Positions 1-9,028 are shown, counted from the first letter of the stretch. The stretch is DNA of 46,468 nucleotides from Bacillus sp. T33-2 (GCF_002860205.1 NZ_PGVB01000050.1:1-46468), one strand, 5' to 3'. Translations and numbers: made by a program. Notes: a model not told the origin generated them from the sequence alone.

Positions 1-607
1 ATCATCCCATGTCTAAAGACGGGCTGCGCCCTGCATGGGCTTTCTCGTTCGGAAAATCTGTAATTTCTTTTTTTATCCACCTGCCCTGTAGGCACCCATG
101 AAGCGCAAAAACCGGCGCTTGAATAAACAAAATGCTGCATTGGCAGCCGATTCTGAAATATGTTATCGTACTCAGCAGAAACCCGAATGACTGGCATTGA
201 GTTGAAATCTTTGTTAGCATTAATGAACGTAGGAGGTGAGTAATAAGAATTTATATTGTGAGGTAAGTTCGACAATGCCATTGAGTTGCTTTTCCTAATT
301 TCGTGATGTCTTCTTTGCTAAAAGAAGGGGTGCTTTGTTTAGCGGAAGTGTATTGGGACCTTTGGGTTGGTTCCTTGTGAAGATGACTTAAATTACGAAA
401 GTATGAAAATTAATTCAAAAGTCGAATATAAACACTACAACCTTTGAGGGTCTTTTTACTCTAAAACATCTTCTGTATTTTCATGCGTTTTGGCCCATGT
501 TGTATTCCCCTTCATCCTCACTTTATTTAATCAGAAAATTCAAAACGAACGAAAAGTTAACAAGATAAATACTTTCCTTTAGGGGAGATTTTATTTAGGG
601 GGATTGG
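1..607. other. Leading stretch with no supported gene
   Basis: I find no open frame here with a ribosome binding site and recognisable protein. A 72-codon minus-strand frame covers the first 220 bases, but its composition (many Cys, Pro and Gly residues in a row) and lack of a start context argue against it. The last 60 bases are AT-rich and lead into the ribosome binding site of the BCCT gene, so its promoter should lie in this stretch; I cannot pick a convincing -35/-10 pair. Confidence 0.5.
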
Positions 608-2104
608 ATGAAAAAATTATCACCAGTATTTACTATATCCATTATTATTACAGGAGTTTTTATTTTGTGGGGCATTATTCCAAACAGTAATCTTGATAAG
701 GTTACCCACACAATACAAGGAGTACTTTTGGAGAAATTCGGCTGGTTTTACTTGTTATCAGCTACCTTATTTCTGGTTTTTGCTATTATTTTAGTTGTTT
801 CAAAATATGGAAATATACGTTTAGGGAAAGATGCCGATAGGCCGGCTTACAGCTATACAACATGGTTTGCCATGCTTTTTAGTGCTGGTATGGGAATTGG
901 ACTTGTTTTCTGGGGAGTGGCAGAGCCTTTGTTCCATTACTACACACCACCTTTTATTAAGGGACAGACTGTGGAAGCTGCAAGAACAGCCATGAGATTT
1001 TCTTTTTTCCACTGGGGGTTCCATCCTTGGGCCATATACGCAGTAATAGGCCTTGCACTTGCTTACTTTCAATTCCGCAAAGACCAGCCAGGTGTAATAA
1101 GCTCTTTGTTACGGCCAATTTTAGGCGATAAAGTAAACGGCCCAATAGGAGTAATTGTAGATTGTGTAGCAGTATTTGCAACAGTATTCGGAGTAGCAAC
1201 CTCTTTGGGTCTCGGTGCAATTCAAATAAGCGGCGGTCTTTCTTATACTTTCACTGGAGTAGAGAATAAATTTACCACACAAATAATTGTTATTGGAATC
1301 GTCACTGTCCTGTTTATGCTTTCAGCTCAAACGGGTCTTAATAAAGGAATTAAGTACTTGAGCAATCTCAATATTTTTCTTGCTGTCGCTCTTCTTATAT
1401 TCTTATTATTTATTGGCCCTACCAACTTTATTATGGATTTGTTTACGAATACCCTTGGTTCTTATTTGCAAAACCTGCCATCAATGAGTTTTAGTCTCAG
1501 TCCTTTTTATGAGAAAATGACCTGGTTCCAAGATTGGACTATTTTTTACTGGGCCTGGTGGATCGCATGGGCACCATTTGTGGGTACCTTTATTGCCCGT
1601 ATTTCCAAGGGAAGGACAATAAGGGAATTTTTAATCGGGGTTCTATTAGTGCCAACCATTTTTGGTGCTTTGTGGTTCTCAGTATTTGGGGGAACAGGAA
1701 TTTACCTGGAGTTTTTTAAGCATAAAGAACTGATGGAGGCAATTAACATTCAAGGGAGCGAAGTAGCACTCTTTGCTATGTTTGAGAATTTCCCGCTTTC
1801 TAATGCACTTTCTATAATAGCTATTTTTCTAATCAGTACTTTTTTTATTACCTCAGCAGACTCAGCCACATTTGTGCTTGGTATGCAAACGACCAACGGA
1901 AGCCTGAACCCTTCTAATAAGGTTAAGTTTGTTTGGGGAATTATCCAATCAGGTACTGCGGCAATCCTTTTATGGACGGGCGGCCTGGAGGCATTACAAA
2001 GGGCATCAATCATCGCCGCCTTTCCTTTTACAATTGTCATGCTTCTAGTTGTATTCTCGCTTCTTAAAGCACTTAAGAAGGAAAAATTAGTTGTTAAAAA
2101 ATAG
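608..2104 (+). CDS. BCCT-family glycine betaine/carnitine/choline transporter
   Basis: A 498-residue integral membrane protein of the betaine/carnitine/choline transporter family, which imports quaternary-ammonium osmoprotectants by sodium symport. Visible family marks are the early segment FSAGMGIGLVFWGVAEP (about residues 91-107), which contains the GMG-type glycine stretch of the sodium-coupled members, and the tryptophan-rich stretch DWTIFYWAWWIAWAPFVGTF (about 309-328) that forms the substrate cage in BetP-like proteins. There are about 12 hydrophobic segments and the length is typical for OpuD/BetL. The ATG has a good GGGGG-type ribosome binding site 7 bases upstream. It is monocistronic: a strong terminator follows at once. 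OpuD-like osmoprotection is the likeliest job; the exact substrate cannot be read from sequence. Confidence 0.93.
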   Translation: MKKLSPVFTISIIITGVFILWGIIPNSNLDKVTHTIQGVLLEKFGWFYLLSATLFLVFAIILVVSKYGNIRLGKDADRPAYSYTTWFAMLFSAGMGIGLVFWGVAEPLFHYYTPPFIKGQTVEAARTAMRFSFFHWGFHPWAIYAVIGLALAYFQFRKDQPGVISSLLRPILGDKVNGPIGVIVDCVAVFATVFGVATSLGLGAIQISGGLSYTFTGVENKFTTQIIVIGIVTVLFMLSAQTGLNKGIKYLSNLNIFLAVALLIFLLFIGPTNFIMDLFTNTLGSYLQNLPSMSFSLSPFYEKMTWFQDWTIFYWAWWIAWAPFVGTFIARISKGRTIREFLIGVLLVPTIFGALWFSVFGGTGIYLEFFKHKELMEAINIQGSEVALFAMFENFPLSNALSIIAIFLISTFFITSADSATFVLGMQTTNGSLNPSNKVKFVWGIIQSGTAAILLWTGGLEALQRASIIAAFPFTIVMLLVVFSLLKALKKEKLVVKK

Positions 2105-2120
2105 TAGTAGAATGATTACT

Positions 2121-2147
2121 ATAACCCCCTCTATCGGAGGGGGTTAT
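2121..2147 (+). terminator. Intrinsic terminator of the BCCT gene
   Basis: A perfect 11-bp stem (ATAACCCCCTC paired with GAGGGGGTTAT) with a 5-base loop, 17 bases after the BCCT stop codon, followed by an AT-rich tail. Confidence 0.85.
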
Positions 2148-2435
2148 ATATTGTGGTCATTAATTACATGTTTGCCCCTTTCCTGATGAGCTACAGCATC
2201 TGTGCTCTCAGTACTACTGCTCTCGGATAATCCCAAACAGTCGTTAATTTCATGAACCATAATATTCCCAGCTGGAAGCTCCGTATGCTTAATTTTCTTC
2301 TAATTAATTATCAAGATTGATTTACCCTTGTGCCAAGTGAGTAGGATTACTTTATTATAAATATTTTTTGCTCACGTTGTGCAGGAGGGAATAAAACTAA
2401 CAGTGCAAGTCCTGCTTTTAGTTTATTTGTTAACA

Positions 2436-2850
2436 TTAGGAAACATCTTTTTCGTAATCGAAAGTATATTCTTCTTCCCAGTATTCAGCATTTTTAATTC
2501 CAAGTTTTGTGGAGTTAAATACAGGGTCGAGCCCCTGCTTTTTCTCCTCCTCATAATCCCTAAGGGCGAGTAAAGCCGGTTTCGCTAGGATTAGGAGAGT
2601 AATCAGGTTTACCCATACCATCAGGCCAAGACCGACATCACGCCCATGCAAGCCATGCGGTTTTGACAGCTCCATAGAAGGTTGCCCCAAGAATAACAAT
2701 TTTTAAAAGGAACATTGGAATTTTGCTGTCTTTTCCTTTAGTAAGGTATGCAATGTTTGTTTCAGCAATATAGTAATAGGCCATGATGGTTGTGAATGCG
2801 AAGAAGAAAAGAGAAACCGCTACAAAACCAGCATGACCATGGCTGCTTGA
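2436..2850 (-). pseudogene. Relic of an alanine/glycine:sodium symporter (AGCS family), C-terminal part
   Basis: Two adjacent minus-strand frames together read like the end of an AlsT-type sodium:alanine symporter. The upstream frame has FVAVSLFFFAFTTIMAYYY and AETNIAYL (family: FFAFTSIIANYYYGETN), then KTAWLAWA. The second frame resumes with DVGLGLMVWVNLITLL and the C-terminal stretch KNAEYWEEEY. The frame change is near 2640-2650. Everything before the FVAVSLFF segment (the first three quarters of a normal 450-490-residue symporter) is missing, and the sequence upstream of about 2850 is not recognisably AGCS. This is a truncated, frameshifted pseudogene; a single sequencing error cannot explain the missing N-terminal part. 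Confidence 0.8.
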
Positions 2851-3027
2851 AGCTACGGTGGATATTACCCCACTAGGGTGGTGTAAGTTGGTAGCAGTGA
2901 TTGAAGCTATCAATGGTCTAGTTTTTCTAATGGCTATTGTGCTTAACTGCGTCGTACTCCCGAACAAATATAGAAAACGAAGTTGGATGAACATCATTTC
3001 TAGATGTTTAACAGAGAATCCTAATAC

Positions 3028-3070
3028 GTAAAAGAACAACCCCCATTTCATTTGGGGGTTGTTCTTTTAC
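3028..3070. terminator. Perfect 17-bp hairpin terminator after the cation antiporter
   Basis: GTAAAAGAACAACCCCC pairs perfectly with GGGGGTTGTTCTTTTAC across a 9-base loop. It starts 6 bases beyond the stop codon of the minus-strand antiporter gene at 3077, so it most likely ends that transcript; the stem also carries A- and U-rich arms and can work in both directions. Confidence 0.85.
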
Positions 3071-3076
3071 TATAGA

Positions 3077-4225
3077 TTAAGCTAAATCCTGCACTTGCAT
3101 ATCGGACTTAAAAAAACATTTCATCATGGGTGGAGTGACAATCGTTGTAATCAATATCACCACAACAATAACAGCAAATAAATCCTGAGATAGAAGTTTA
3201 GTTTCTAAACCAATTCCTGCGATAATTAAGGCTACTTCCCCCCGGGACACCATAGCTGCACCTATTGCTAATGAACTGTTCCATTGGAATCCAGCCAATT
3301 TTGCCCCAATTGATGCACCTATTAATTTCGTTAAAATGGCTAAAATGCTTAAAAGAACAATGAGACCGAAATGTTCCGCAATACCACCAAATTGTGCAGT
3401 AACGCCAATGGAGGTAAAGAATACTGGAACAAAAATGGAATAACTAATCGTTTCTACCTTCTCAACTACCTCATGTTTAAATTTTGTTACACTGATCGCC
3501 ACTCCCGCTATATAGGATCCGATAATCGCTGCAACCCCGGTGTATTCTGCCAGATAGGCATAAACAAAACAGACAATCAGGGCAGAGGAAATGACTGTTT
3601 CTGTCACCCTTAATGAGGAAAATTTATTAAGGAACCAAGGAACAAGTTTCCATCCAATGAGAATGGCTCCTGCAAAGAATAATACTTTCTTTACTATAAC
3701 CATTGTCAAATTGACATCTCCACCGGCAAAACTCATAAGGAATGCCAAAGCGATAATGACTACCACGTCATCAATAACAGCAGCCCCTAAGATACTGTTA
3801 CCTTCCGGGCTGTTTAATTGATTCATCTCCTTAAGTGCCTGTACGGAAATACTTACACTGGTAGCAGAAAGCAGCAAACCCATAAACCATGATTGCGTAT
3901 CAGGAAGATTTAACATTTTACCCGCAAAGTATCCTAAAACCAATGGTACAGCAATACCGCCTAACCCCACATACGTTGATGCTTTTCCATTTTGTTTAAA
4001 GTCATCAATATCCGTTTCGAGCCCTGCAATAAACATCAGCAAGATAACACCGATTTGACTAAATTCTGCTAAGGTCTCTGTCTCGGTCACTAATCCTAAA
4101 ACCGAGGGTCCCAGGACAATCCCAATGAGCAGCTGACCCAGTACTGAGGGCTGACCCAATCTTACGCTTAAGCTACCAGCTATTTTTGCTGTTACTAATA
4201 TAATAGCTAACTGAAGGATTAACAC
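3077..4225 (-). CDS. NapA/Kef-like monovalent cation:proton antiporter (CPA2 family)
   Basis: A roughly 382-residue membrane protein of the CPA2 sodium/proton exchanger family, similar in length and layout to Enterococcus NapA and Bacillus GerN. It probably expels sodium or potassium in exchange for protons. Recognisable points are the N-terminal segment LGQPSVLGQLLIGIVLGPSV, the LLMFIAGLETD motif, and GAAVIDDVVVIIAL with the paired aspartates of the ion site (IDD). There are about 12 hydrophobic segments and no TrkA-N (RCK) domain, so it is not a full KefB/C. I chose the GTG at 4225 because the AGGTGG ribosome binding site sits too close to the TTG three bases earlier. It is flanked by terminators and is probably monocistronic. 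Confidence 0.88.
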   Translation of the reverse strand: MLILQLAIILVTAKIAGSLSVRLGQPSVLGQLLIGIVLGPSVLGLVTETETLAEFSQIGVILLMFIAGLETDIDDFKQNGKASTYVGLGGIAVPLVLGYFAGKMLNLPDTQSWFMGLLLSATSVSISVQALKEMNQLNSPEGNSILGAAVIDDVVVIIALAFLMSFAGGDVNLTMVIVKKVLFFAGAILIGWKLVPWFLNKFSSLRVTETVISSALIVCFVYAYLAEYTGVAAIIGSYIAGVAISVTKFKHEVVEKVETISYSIFVPVFFTSIGVTAQFGGIAEHFGLIVLLSILAILTKLIGASIGAKLAGFQWNSSLAIGAAMVSRGEVALIIAGIGLETKLLSQDLFAVIVVVILITTIVTPPMMKCFFKSDMQVQDLA

Positions 4226-4264
4226 CAAATTCCACCTTTCATACTTATCATTTGATTAAAATTT

Positions 4265-4323
4265 AAAAAAATACAAAAAGAGTCTGTCAACAAGGGACAT
4301 ACTTATCCCTCGTTGACAGACTC
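4265..4323 (-). terminator. Intrinsic terminator below the small membrane protein gene
   Basis: An 18-bp stem with one mismatch (4280-4297 paired with 4306-4323), followed on the minus strand by a U-rich run. It lies between the small minus-strand gene at 4377 and the antiporter, and separates the two transcripts. Confidence 0.8.
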
Positions 4324-4376
4324 CTCCTAAAAACAGCTTTATTCCGATATTATGATGATACCATAATATGGATGAA

Positions 4377-4526
4377 TTATGGCATGTTTTTAGCAATCCG
4401 TTCTTGGTTCAATAACTTGTGGACAATTTTGAAATCTGAAAGGTACCAAATAAATCGATAAAAACCATAGATGAATAAAATTAAGCAGCATATAACTGCG
4501 ATATTCATGTCCTGCTTCTTATGCAC
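4377..4526 (-). CDS. Small single-span membrane protein of unknown function
   Basis: A 49-residue protein that begins at GTG 4526. I chose this start because a GGGCGAGGTGATAG ribosome binding site lies just upstream; the longer 84-codon frame starting with TTG has none. The product has one strong hydrophobic segment (MNIAVICCLILFIYGFYRF, roughly residues 7-25) followed by a basic, polar tail, so it is probably an inner-membrane protein with a cytosolic C-terminus. It is followed by a terminator and therefore probably transcribed alone. I do not recognise a family. Confidence 0.5.
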   Translation of the reverse strand: MHKKQDMNIAVICCLILFIYGFYRFIWYLSDFKIVHKLLNQERIAKNMP

Positions 4527-4789
4527 GACTATCACCTCGCCCTTTTCTGAAGAGTGATCGAATATTAAATATTTTAAATAAGGAGAATGAAAATATTTTG
4601 ATATGACACTTAGGGCAAACAATAAAAACAAAAGAAACGAATACCCCGTCTTATACCGTTGAACAGTATTGTGAACTGAATATCAATTGAGTTAAATTAT
4701 TTGATTTTATTTTAAATATCCATCTCCTCTTCACCATCCTTTTAATCCTTCAATAAAAACCTGCGTTAATCAGAAAACCGTATTGTAAC

Positions 4790-5130
4790 AAGGCGGCTTA
4801 TAGGTGTTAGGGATTAATCTCTCAGACCACAAAGAGATCCTTGGGATTTGAATAGGAGAAAATGAGAGTGCGGGCTTCTGGCTTGGTGTCTGTAATGTCT
4901 TGCAGAGGGGGTGCAGGATATCCTGATTGCCTGTAAGGACGGGCTTTCCGGCTTTTCTGACGCCATTAACTCGGTTATTCCCAAGACAGATATCCAACTG
5001 TGCATCAGTTCATCAGATCCGTAATTCGATGAAATACGTTTCGTACAAGAACAGAAAATTATCATGGCTGATTTAAAGAAAATCTACCAGGCAATCATTC
5101 TGGAAGAAGCTGAGCGTGTTTTACCAGCTC
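4790..5130 (+). pseudogene. Relic of an IS256-family (mutator-type) transposase
   Basis: Pieces in more than one plus-strand frame match the middle and end of an IS256-type DDE transposase. In order they are: IGENESAGFWLGV (family: IGENESAKFWLGVLN), the DGLSGFSDAIN-like stretch, a PKTDIQLC stretch (family: FPKTEVQLCIVHQIRNS), HQ-IRNSMKYVSYKNRK, and MADLKKIYQAIILEEAER. Stop codons and frame changes separate them. The N-terminal part, the catalytic C-terminal glutamate region and the terminal inverted repeats are not seen. The match fades near 5125, shortly before the Nudix gene. This is an old, inactive insertion-sequence fragment. Confidence 0.75.
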
Positions 5131-5179
5131 ATACGAATGATGTTATGATATTTGGTAACTGTATTAGTGGAGGCCGATT

Positions 5180-5572
5180 ATGAAAAAGTCTATTAAAGTT
5201 GTGGCCGCGGTAATTGAAAATGACAAGCAGGAAATCCTCTGTGCGCTTAGATCACCAAAAATGCTGATTCCGAACATGTGGGAGTTTCCAGGCGGTAAAG
5301 TAGAGCAGGGTGAAGATTTATCAACAGCCTTAAAGCGGGAAATCAATGAGGAATTGGGCTGCATCATTGAAACGGAAGAAATTTTGAATGAACATACCCA
5401 TGAATATGAGACGTTCATCATTCATTTGATAGCGATAAAGTCTAAAATCATTGAAGGCATCCCTGTTTCAAATGAACATTCCAAGCTAATCTGGCTAAAA
5501 AAAGAAAATCTCGCATCGTTAGTATGGGCTCCAGCCGACATCCCAGCGGTAGAATTGTTGATTTATGAATAA
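5180..5572 (+). CDS. Nudix hydrolase, MutT/CTP pyrophosphohydrolase type
   Basis: A 130-residue Nudix hydrolase that cleaves a nucleoside triphosphate to its monophosphate and pyrophosphate, either 8-oxo-dGTP (MutT-like clean-up) or a modified CTP. The Nudix box is complete from Gly39 to Cys61: G, five residues, E45, seven residues, then REINEELGC, with the metal-binding glutamates present. The stretch WEFPGGKVE before the box is typical of the MutT/NudG group. A GTGGAGG ribosome binding site lies 8 bases before the ATG. The gene stands alone between an IS relic and a convergent gene. The precise substrate cannot be told. Confidence 0.88.
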   Translation: MKKSIKVVAAVIENDKQEILCALRSPKMLIPNMWEFPGGKVEQGEDLSTALKREINEELGCIIETEEILNEHTHEYETFIIHLIAIKSKIIEGIPVSNEHSKLIWLKKENLASLVWAPADIPAVELLIYE

Positions 5573-5664
5573 TACAAAAACCGGCTGCAGTAATGTGTTC
5601 TGCAGCTCGCCCGCCTTATTTTGGCTATTCCGTTTATTTCCACACCCCCGATGACTTCATTACA

Positions 5665-6180
5665 TTAGTTAATCCTATCCATGTTCCATTCGCTAAACTT
5701 TCCCCTTCTCATGCTTATTGCAGTCATGAAGACCGCATAGTGCTTTTCATCCAATTCAGAAAGGAAGTCCATGAAATTGAAATGCTCATAGCCATTCCAC
5801 ATATTCAAAGAGAATTTTCCTAACTGAATCATGCAGCTTGTTAACTCGTAATCGGGCTCCCAATATTCCTGTTGGTTCGGCGCGGATTGAAATATCTCTA
5901 AATTGGACAACGTGTATTTCCATTCCCATCTCCAAATCCAATCCACCGGATATTCAAACGTGGCCAAGTATTTTCCGACTTTCTTAAAAATCATTGGAAC
6001 GGCCAAGATATAACAAGCTGTTTGTTGCCGGGGATCGGTTTTTGCCTCGGGAAACTTCAACAGCGTTTGTTTGAAGTTTAGTTTATGATGTTCGTTGATA
6101 AAACATATACAGTCCTGCATAAGGAACACCTTCTCGTTAAAATATTCCTTAAGCATTATCACCATAATCCTGTCCTTCAT
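5665..6180 (-). CDS. DUF2538/DUF6075-like hypothetical protein
   Basis: A 171-residue soluble protein rich in aromatic residues. The N-terminal part (CFINEHHKLNF, then TDPRQQTACYILAVPMIFKKV) resembles small Firmicute proteins of the DUF2538 and DUF6075 type, and the end carries the FSLNMWNGYEHFNFMDFL and LDEKHYAVFMTAI stretches also seen there. I cannot decide between the two families from memory. No signal peptide or membrane segment is present. The ATG follows an AAAGGTGAAGAAGT ribosome binding site. Function is unknown. The neighbours are not in the same operon: the Nudix gene converges on it and the MEDS gene diverges. Confidence 0.65.
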   Translation of the reverse strand: MKDRIMVIMLKEYFNEKVFLMQDCICFINEHHKLNFKQTLLKFPEAKTDPRQQTACYILAVPMIFKKVGKYLATFEYPVDWIWRWEWKYTLSNLEIFQSAPNQQEYWEPDYELTSCMIQLGKFSLNMWNGYEHFNFMDFLSELDEKHYAVFMTAISMRRGKFSEWNMDRIN

Positions 6181-6426
6181 ACTTCTTCACCTTTTTACCG
6201 ATCGAATAAATGGCATTACCATTCGATATTGTTAGCGCCTGGCCTTATCGTGAAGAAAAAAATATAAACAGTAAAAAGGCTGGAATTGGGCGCAACCCTG
6301 TTCAATTCTAGTTTTTTGTAACAACTCTATACAAATTGTGCTAACATGGCAGGTTAATTGAATAAGAGGTACATTTAGTATAGTATCTTTGGTAGGATTT
6401 GCTTAATTTAAAAAGGAGGTTTTTTA

Positions 6427-6995
6427 ATGAAAGAAAAATTTTCTCAATTAATAAAAGAAAATAAACATGTGCATATTACTTATTATATTACGGAAACAGA
6501 GTCCTATTTAAATAATTTAATTTCTTACATACTTTCCGGGGTCGAGGAAAACCATCATATATTGGTAATACAGAGTGAGAGGTTAATCCCTCAATTATAT
6601 TCGAAACTTGAAAAAGTGCTGACGAAGGATCAAATAGCACAGGTTCACACCATAAATAACTTTGATTACAACATGTCTACAGGCAGTTTTCAACCTGACA
6701 CAATTTTTGAAAACTTAACTAAAATAGTAGCTCCTTTTTATGAAAAGAATATCTCTTTCCGTACCTGGGCTCACGTAGAATGGGGACAGCAAGAAGAGAT
6801 TTATAAAATACTGGAAGAGCTTGAAAATAAAGCAGACAGATTATCACTGAACAAGAATTATGCCTAGTTTGTGCGTATGATGCAGAGAGAGTTCCGAGTT
6901 CGCTTAATACTTCGTTAATGAAATGCCATAAATTCATAATTAAAGGGGATGAAATTATTAGCTCTGACCTATACTCCCGGGCAGAGGAACTTTAG
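6427..6995 (+). pseudogene. MEDS-domain sensor protein gene, split by a frameshift
   Basis: The first frame gives 146 residues that match the MEDS domain (the DcmR-type sensory domain): KHVHITYYITETESYLNNL, the ILVIQSERL strand, FQPDTIFENL, and FRTWAHVEWGQQEEI. It stops at 6867. From about 6864 a second frame continues the same fold with LVCAYDAERVPSSLNTSL and FIIKGDEIISSDLY to a stop at 6995. Fused they make about 189 residues, the usual length. The switch from frame 1 to frame 3 near 6860-6866 means one base too many, or two too few, or a sequencing error; no slippery heptamer is visible. A strong AAAGGAGG ribosome binding site precedes the ATG. MEDS proteins in Bacillus often neighbour stress-signalling genes, as here. 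Confidence 0.75.
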
Positions 6996-7007
6996 AGGAC
7001 ATACGAA

Positions 7008-7031
7008 AAGCCCTTCTCGTCGAAAGGGCTT
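7008..7031. terminator. Bidirectional terminator between the MEDS and RsbR-like genes
   Basis: AAGCCCTT pairs with AAGGGCTT around an 8-base loop. It lies 13 bases beyond the shifted end of the MEDS frame and directly below the stop codon of the convergent RsbR-like gene, with U-rich tails on both sides, so it can serve both. Confidence 0.75.
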
Positions 7032-7032
7032 G

Positions 7033-7869
7033 TTAAATTTTAGCTAGCTTGATTGATTTCGCAAGCGAAGAATTTATGCATATATTATCAAAGGACAATC
7101 CAAGCTGGATTGCTGTTTGTGCCACTTCAGGCCTGATTCCGGAAAGACTTGTGCTTACTCCGATTAACCGTAGTGCATCAATTAATTGAAAGATTTGTTG
7201 TGCAACCATGGTATCAACAAACACCACACCTGACAAATCTAAAAGTAATCTATTCACTCCTAATCGACTGCATTCTGTTAAAGTTCTTTCGTGCAGTATT
7301 TTTGCACGGGCAGTATCAATTTCGCCTACTAATGGCAATAAAGCTACCTCTTTGCTTAAAGCAATAACTGGAGTACTTAACTCCAAAATTAATTCTTGCT
7401 GAGCTGCAAGTCTTTTAACAGCGTGTCTATTATACTCTTCCGTAAACCATTCGATCACATAACTCATAGTATCTGTGACCAGCCGAAACATAGAGTTAAA
7501 TTCATTTAAAGAATATTGTTCATTATGTGTTTCAATAAATTCAGTAATTAGATCCAGATACTGATTCTGGGTTCTGTGAAATTCCCTGATAATGAAGTGA
7601 AGAGGTGTCTGAGCATGCTCCTCATCTTGTGCTACCATTAAAATCCAGTTTTCAAAATCAGCCAAAAAGGTACTTTTTTCTTTATTAAAAACTTCACTGA
7701 ATTTTACATGAAACGCATAGTTCTGCTGCTTTACGGCTTTAATAGCCTCAGGGTCGGTGGAGGCATACACTCCTGCCGGATCGCTTTTATCTAAATTGGC
7801 ATACCATTCCTCTGTCAATTGCCAGGTCTTATCAAGAAAAAAATGATATAAATCTTTGTTTGTGTCCAC
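7033..7869 (-). CDS. RsbR-type stressosome protein (STAS domain)
   Basis: A 278-residue paralogue of the RsbR co-antagonist family. These proteins build the stressosome with RsbS and, on phosphorylation by RsbT, release RsbT to switch on SigB. The N-terminal half (about 1-150) is a helical, non-haem globin-like sensing module. The C-terminal STAS domain starts near residue 160 with ILELSTPVIALS. Both RsbT target positions are conserved: the Thr in LPLVGEIDTARA and the Thr in DLSGVVFVDTMVAQQ. The GTG start is preceded by GGGAGGG. A perfect 6-bp inverted repeat (TTAGAC...GTCTAA) lies at 7922-7940 upstream and could be an operator. No RsbS or RsbT gene is nearby, so this is an orphan RsbR subunit. 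Confidence 0.87.
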   Translation of the reverse strand: MDTNKDLYHFFLDKTWQLTEEWYANLDKSDPAGVYASTDPEAIKAVKQQNYAFHVKFSEVFNKEKSTFLADFENWILMVAQDEEHAQTPLHFIIREFHRTQNQYLDLITEFIETHNEQYSLNEFNSMFRLVTDTMSYVIEWFTEEYNRHAVKRLAAQQELILELSTPVIALSKEVALLPLVGEIDTARAKILHERTLTECSRLGVNRLLLDLSGVVFVDTMVAQQIFQLIDALRLIGVSTSLSGIRPEVAQTAIQLGLSFDNICINSSLAKSIKLAKI

Positions 7870-8117
7870 TATAGCCCTCCCTGTACAGTTTTATCTTTGT
7901 ATATGAGAAAATTTTACCTCATTAGACCAGATTAGTCTAAATTGATGGGTGACGTATCGAGATTATTCAATTATATCTTTATAAATGAACCTGTATGTAT
8001 TGCAGGTATGCATGAGAAAATCGTATTAAACCGAGATATTCCATACGGCTTCATTAATTAGGTAGGGTCCTCTTACATGTCGTATTCTCATTAATTTTTT
8101 TGGGAGCGGAAATTAAA

Positions 8118-8149
8118 CAAAAGCAATGCTTTTAGGGCATCGCTTTTTT
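8118..8149. terminator. Hairpin terminator between the two RsbR-like genes
   Basis: AAAGCAATGC pairs with GCATCGCTTT (one mismatch) around a 7-base loop, with U-rich runs on both strands. It lies about 60 bases below the stop codon of the minus-strand gene at 8207 and probably ends it. The rest of the 7870-8206 gap holds only AT-rich sequence and the promoter region of the gene at 7033. Confidence 0.65.
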
Positions 8150-8206
8150 AACAAGTAATTTTTGAAATGATTTTCTGGTTGCAGGAAATATACTTTTTGG
8201 TTAAAA

Positions 8207-9028
8207 TCAGAGGTATTTCTTCAAGGTTTCCTGCAGTGTGCCTCTCGTTTCAGTATCTTTGTCAAATCGGATTCCTGCATGCACCATTCTCCTTACAAGG
8301 TCAGGGCGAAGACCGGTAAGTACTGCCTTGCAGCCCATCATCGCGACACCAGCCAATACTTTTTCAAAATTATCTATATCATCCCTTTCCATCATCGCGG
8401 TACCTGAAAGGTCTATTACCAACGTTTGGATTCTTGACTGAGCTATATCATTTAATACTTTTTCCTCAATCACTTGCATCCTGTAGCTGTCAATGATGCC
8501 AATCAGGGGCAAGACTGAAACGGTTTCGTTTACAGGAATAATTGGTACTGATAAATGTTCGACCATTTCTCTTTGTCTATGGATCATTTCATCCTTATAT
8601 TTTGAATAACTAAGGAAAAAGCTGTTAAGAAAATGATCAACCTTGTCATTTACCATTTTTTCTAGATCATAATAATCATTACGTTCGTTTGTTATATGTT
8701 TTTCAGAGTCGAGCAAGCTTATAAAATGCCATAAGGTTCTTCTAATGGCTTGTACCCACTCCAATTTTAACGAAAGTGTTAATGAGTGCTCCGCCCAGGC
8801 AATGCCTTCCTGTTTGGCGAATTTTACTAATTCCTCATTTTCCTGGTCAATTACATAAAATATCAATCTTCTTGCATTCTTTAATAAATCAATATTTCCC
8901 CTGTCTAAAATCTCTGTAATTTTTCCTGAGACGTTTACTGCTTCGGAAAGCAATTTTTCCTGAAACTTTTCCTGGTTTTCATCGATATAGGATTTTATTT
9001 CTTCCCTCATGTTTACGATTGTTTTCAT
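8207..9028 (-). CDS. RsbR-type STAS protein with an altered phosphorylation site
   Basis: A 273-residue protein with the RsbR layout: a helical N-terminal module (about 1-150, with WAEHSLTLSLKLEWVQAIRRTLWHF) and a C-terminal STAS domain from about residue 160 (EHLSVPIIPVNETVSVLPL). The first RsbT target is present as Ser in LIGIIDSYRMQ. The second is lost: where RsbR has a VDT-type sequence after the DxSG turn, this protein has DLSGTAMMERDD, with Arg at the Thr position. It may therefore be only partly phosphorylatable or tuned differently. A well-matched SigB promoter lies at 9075-9099 and an AAAGGGAGAG ribosome binding site before the ATG. Confidence 0.85.
   Translation of the reverse strand: MKTIVNMREEIKSYIDENQEKFQEKLLSEAVNVSGKITEILDRGNIDLLKNARRLIFYVIDQENEELVKFAKQEGIAWAEHSLTLSLKLEWVQAIRRTLWHFISLLDSEKHITNERNDYYDLEKMVNDKVDHFLNSFFLSYSKYKDEMIHRQREMVEHLSVPIIPVNETVSVLPLIGIIDSYRMQVIEEKVLNDIAQSRIQTLVIDLSGTAMMERDDIDNFEKVLAGVAMMGCKAVLTGLRPDLVRRMVHAGIRFDKDTETRGTLQETLKKYL

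Noticed and set aside
2-220. A 72-codon minus-strand frame at the window start
   Set aside because: No ribosome binding site and a composition unlike a real protein.
2850-3051. Symporter relic extended to the full minus-strand frame up to 3051
   Set aside because: The residues before FVAVSLFF do not resemble the AGCS family, so only the part below about 2850 is counted.
7922-7940. TTAGAC...GTCTAA palindrome as a confirmed operator
   Set aside because: A short single palindrome; no known regulator matches it, so it is only mentioned in the gene entry.
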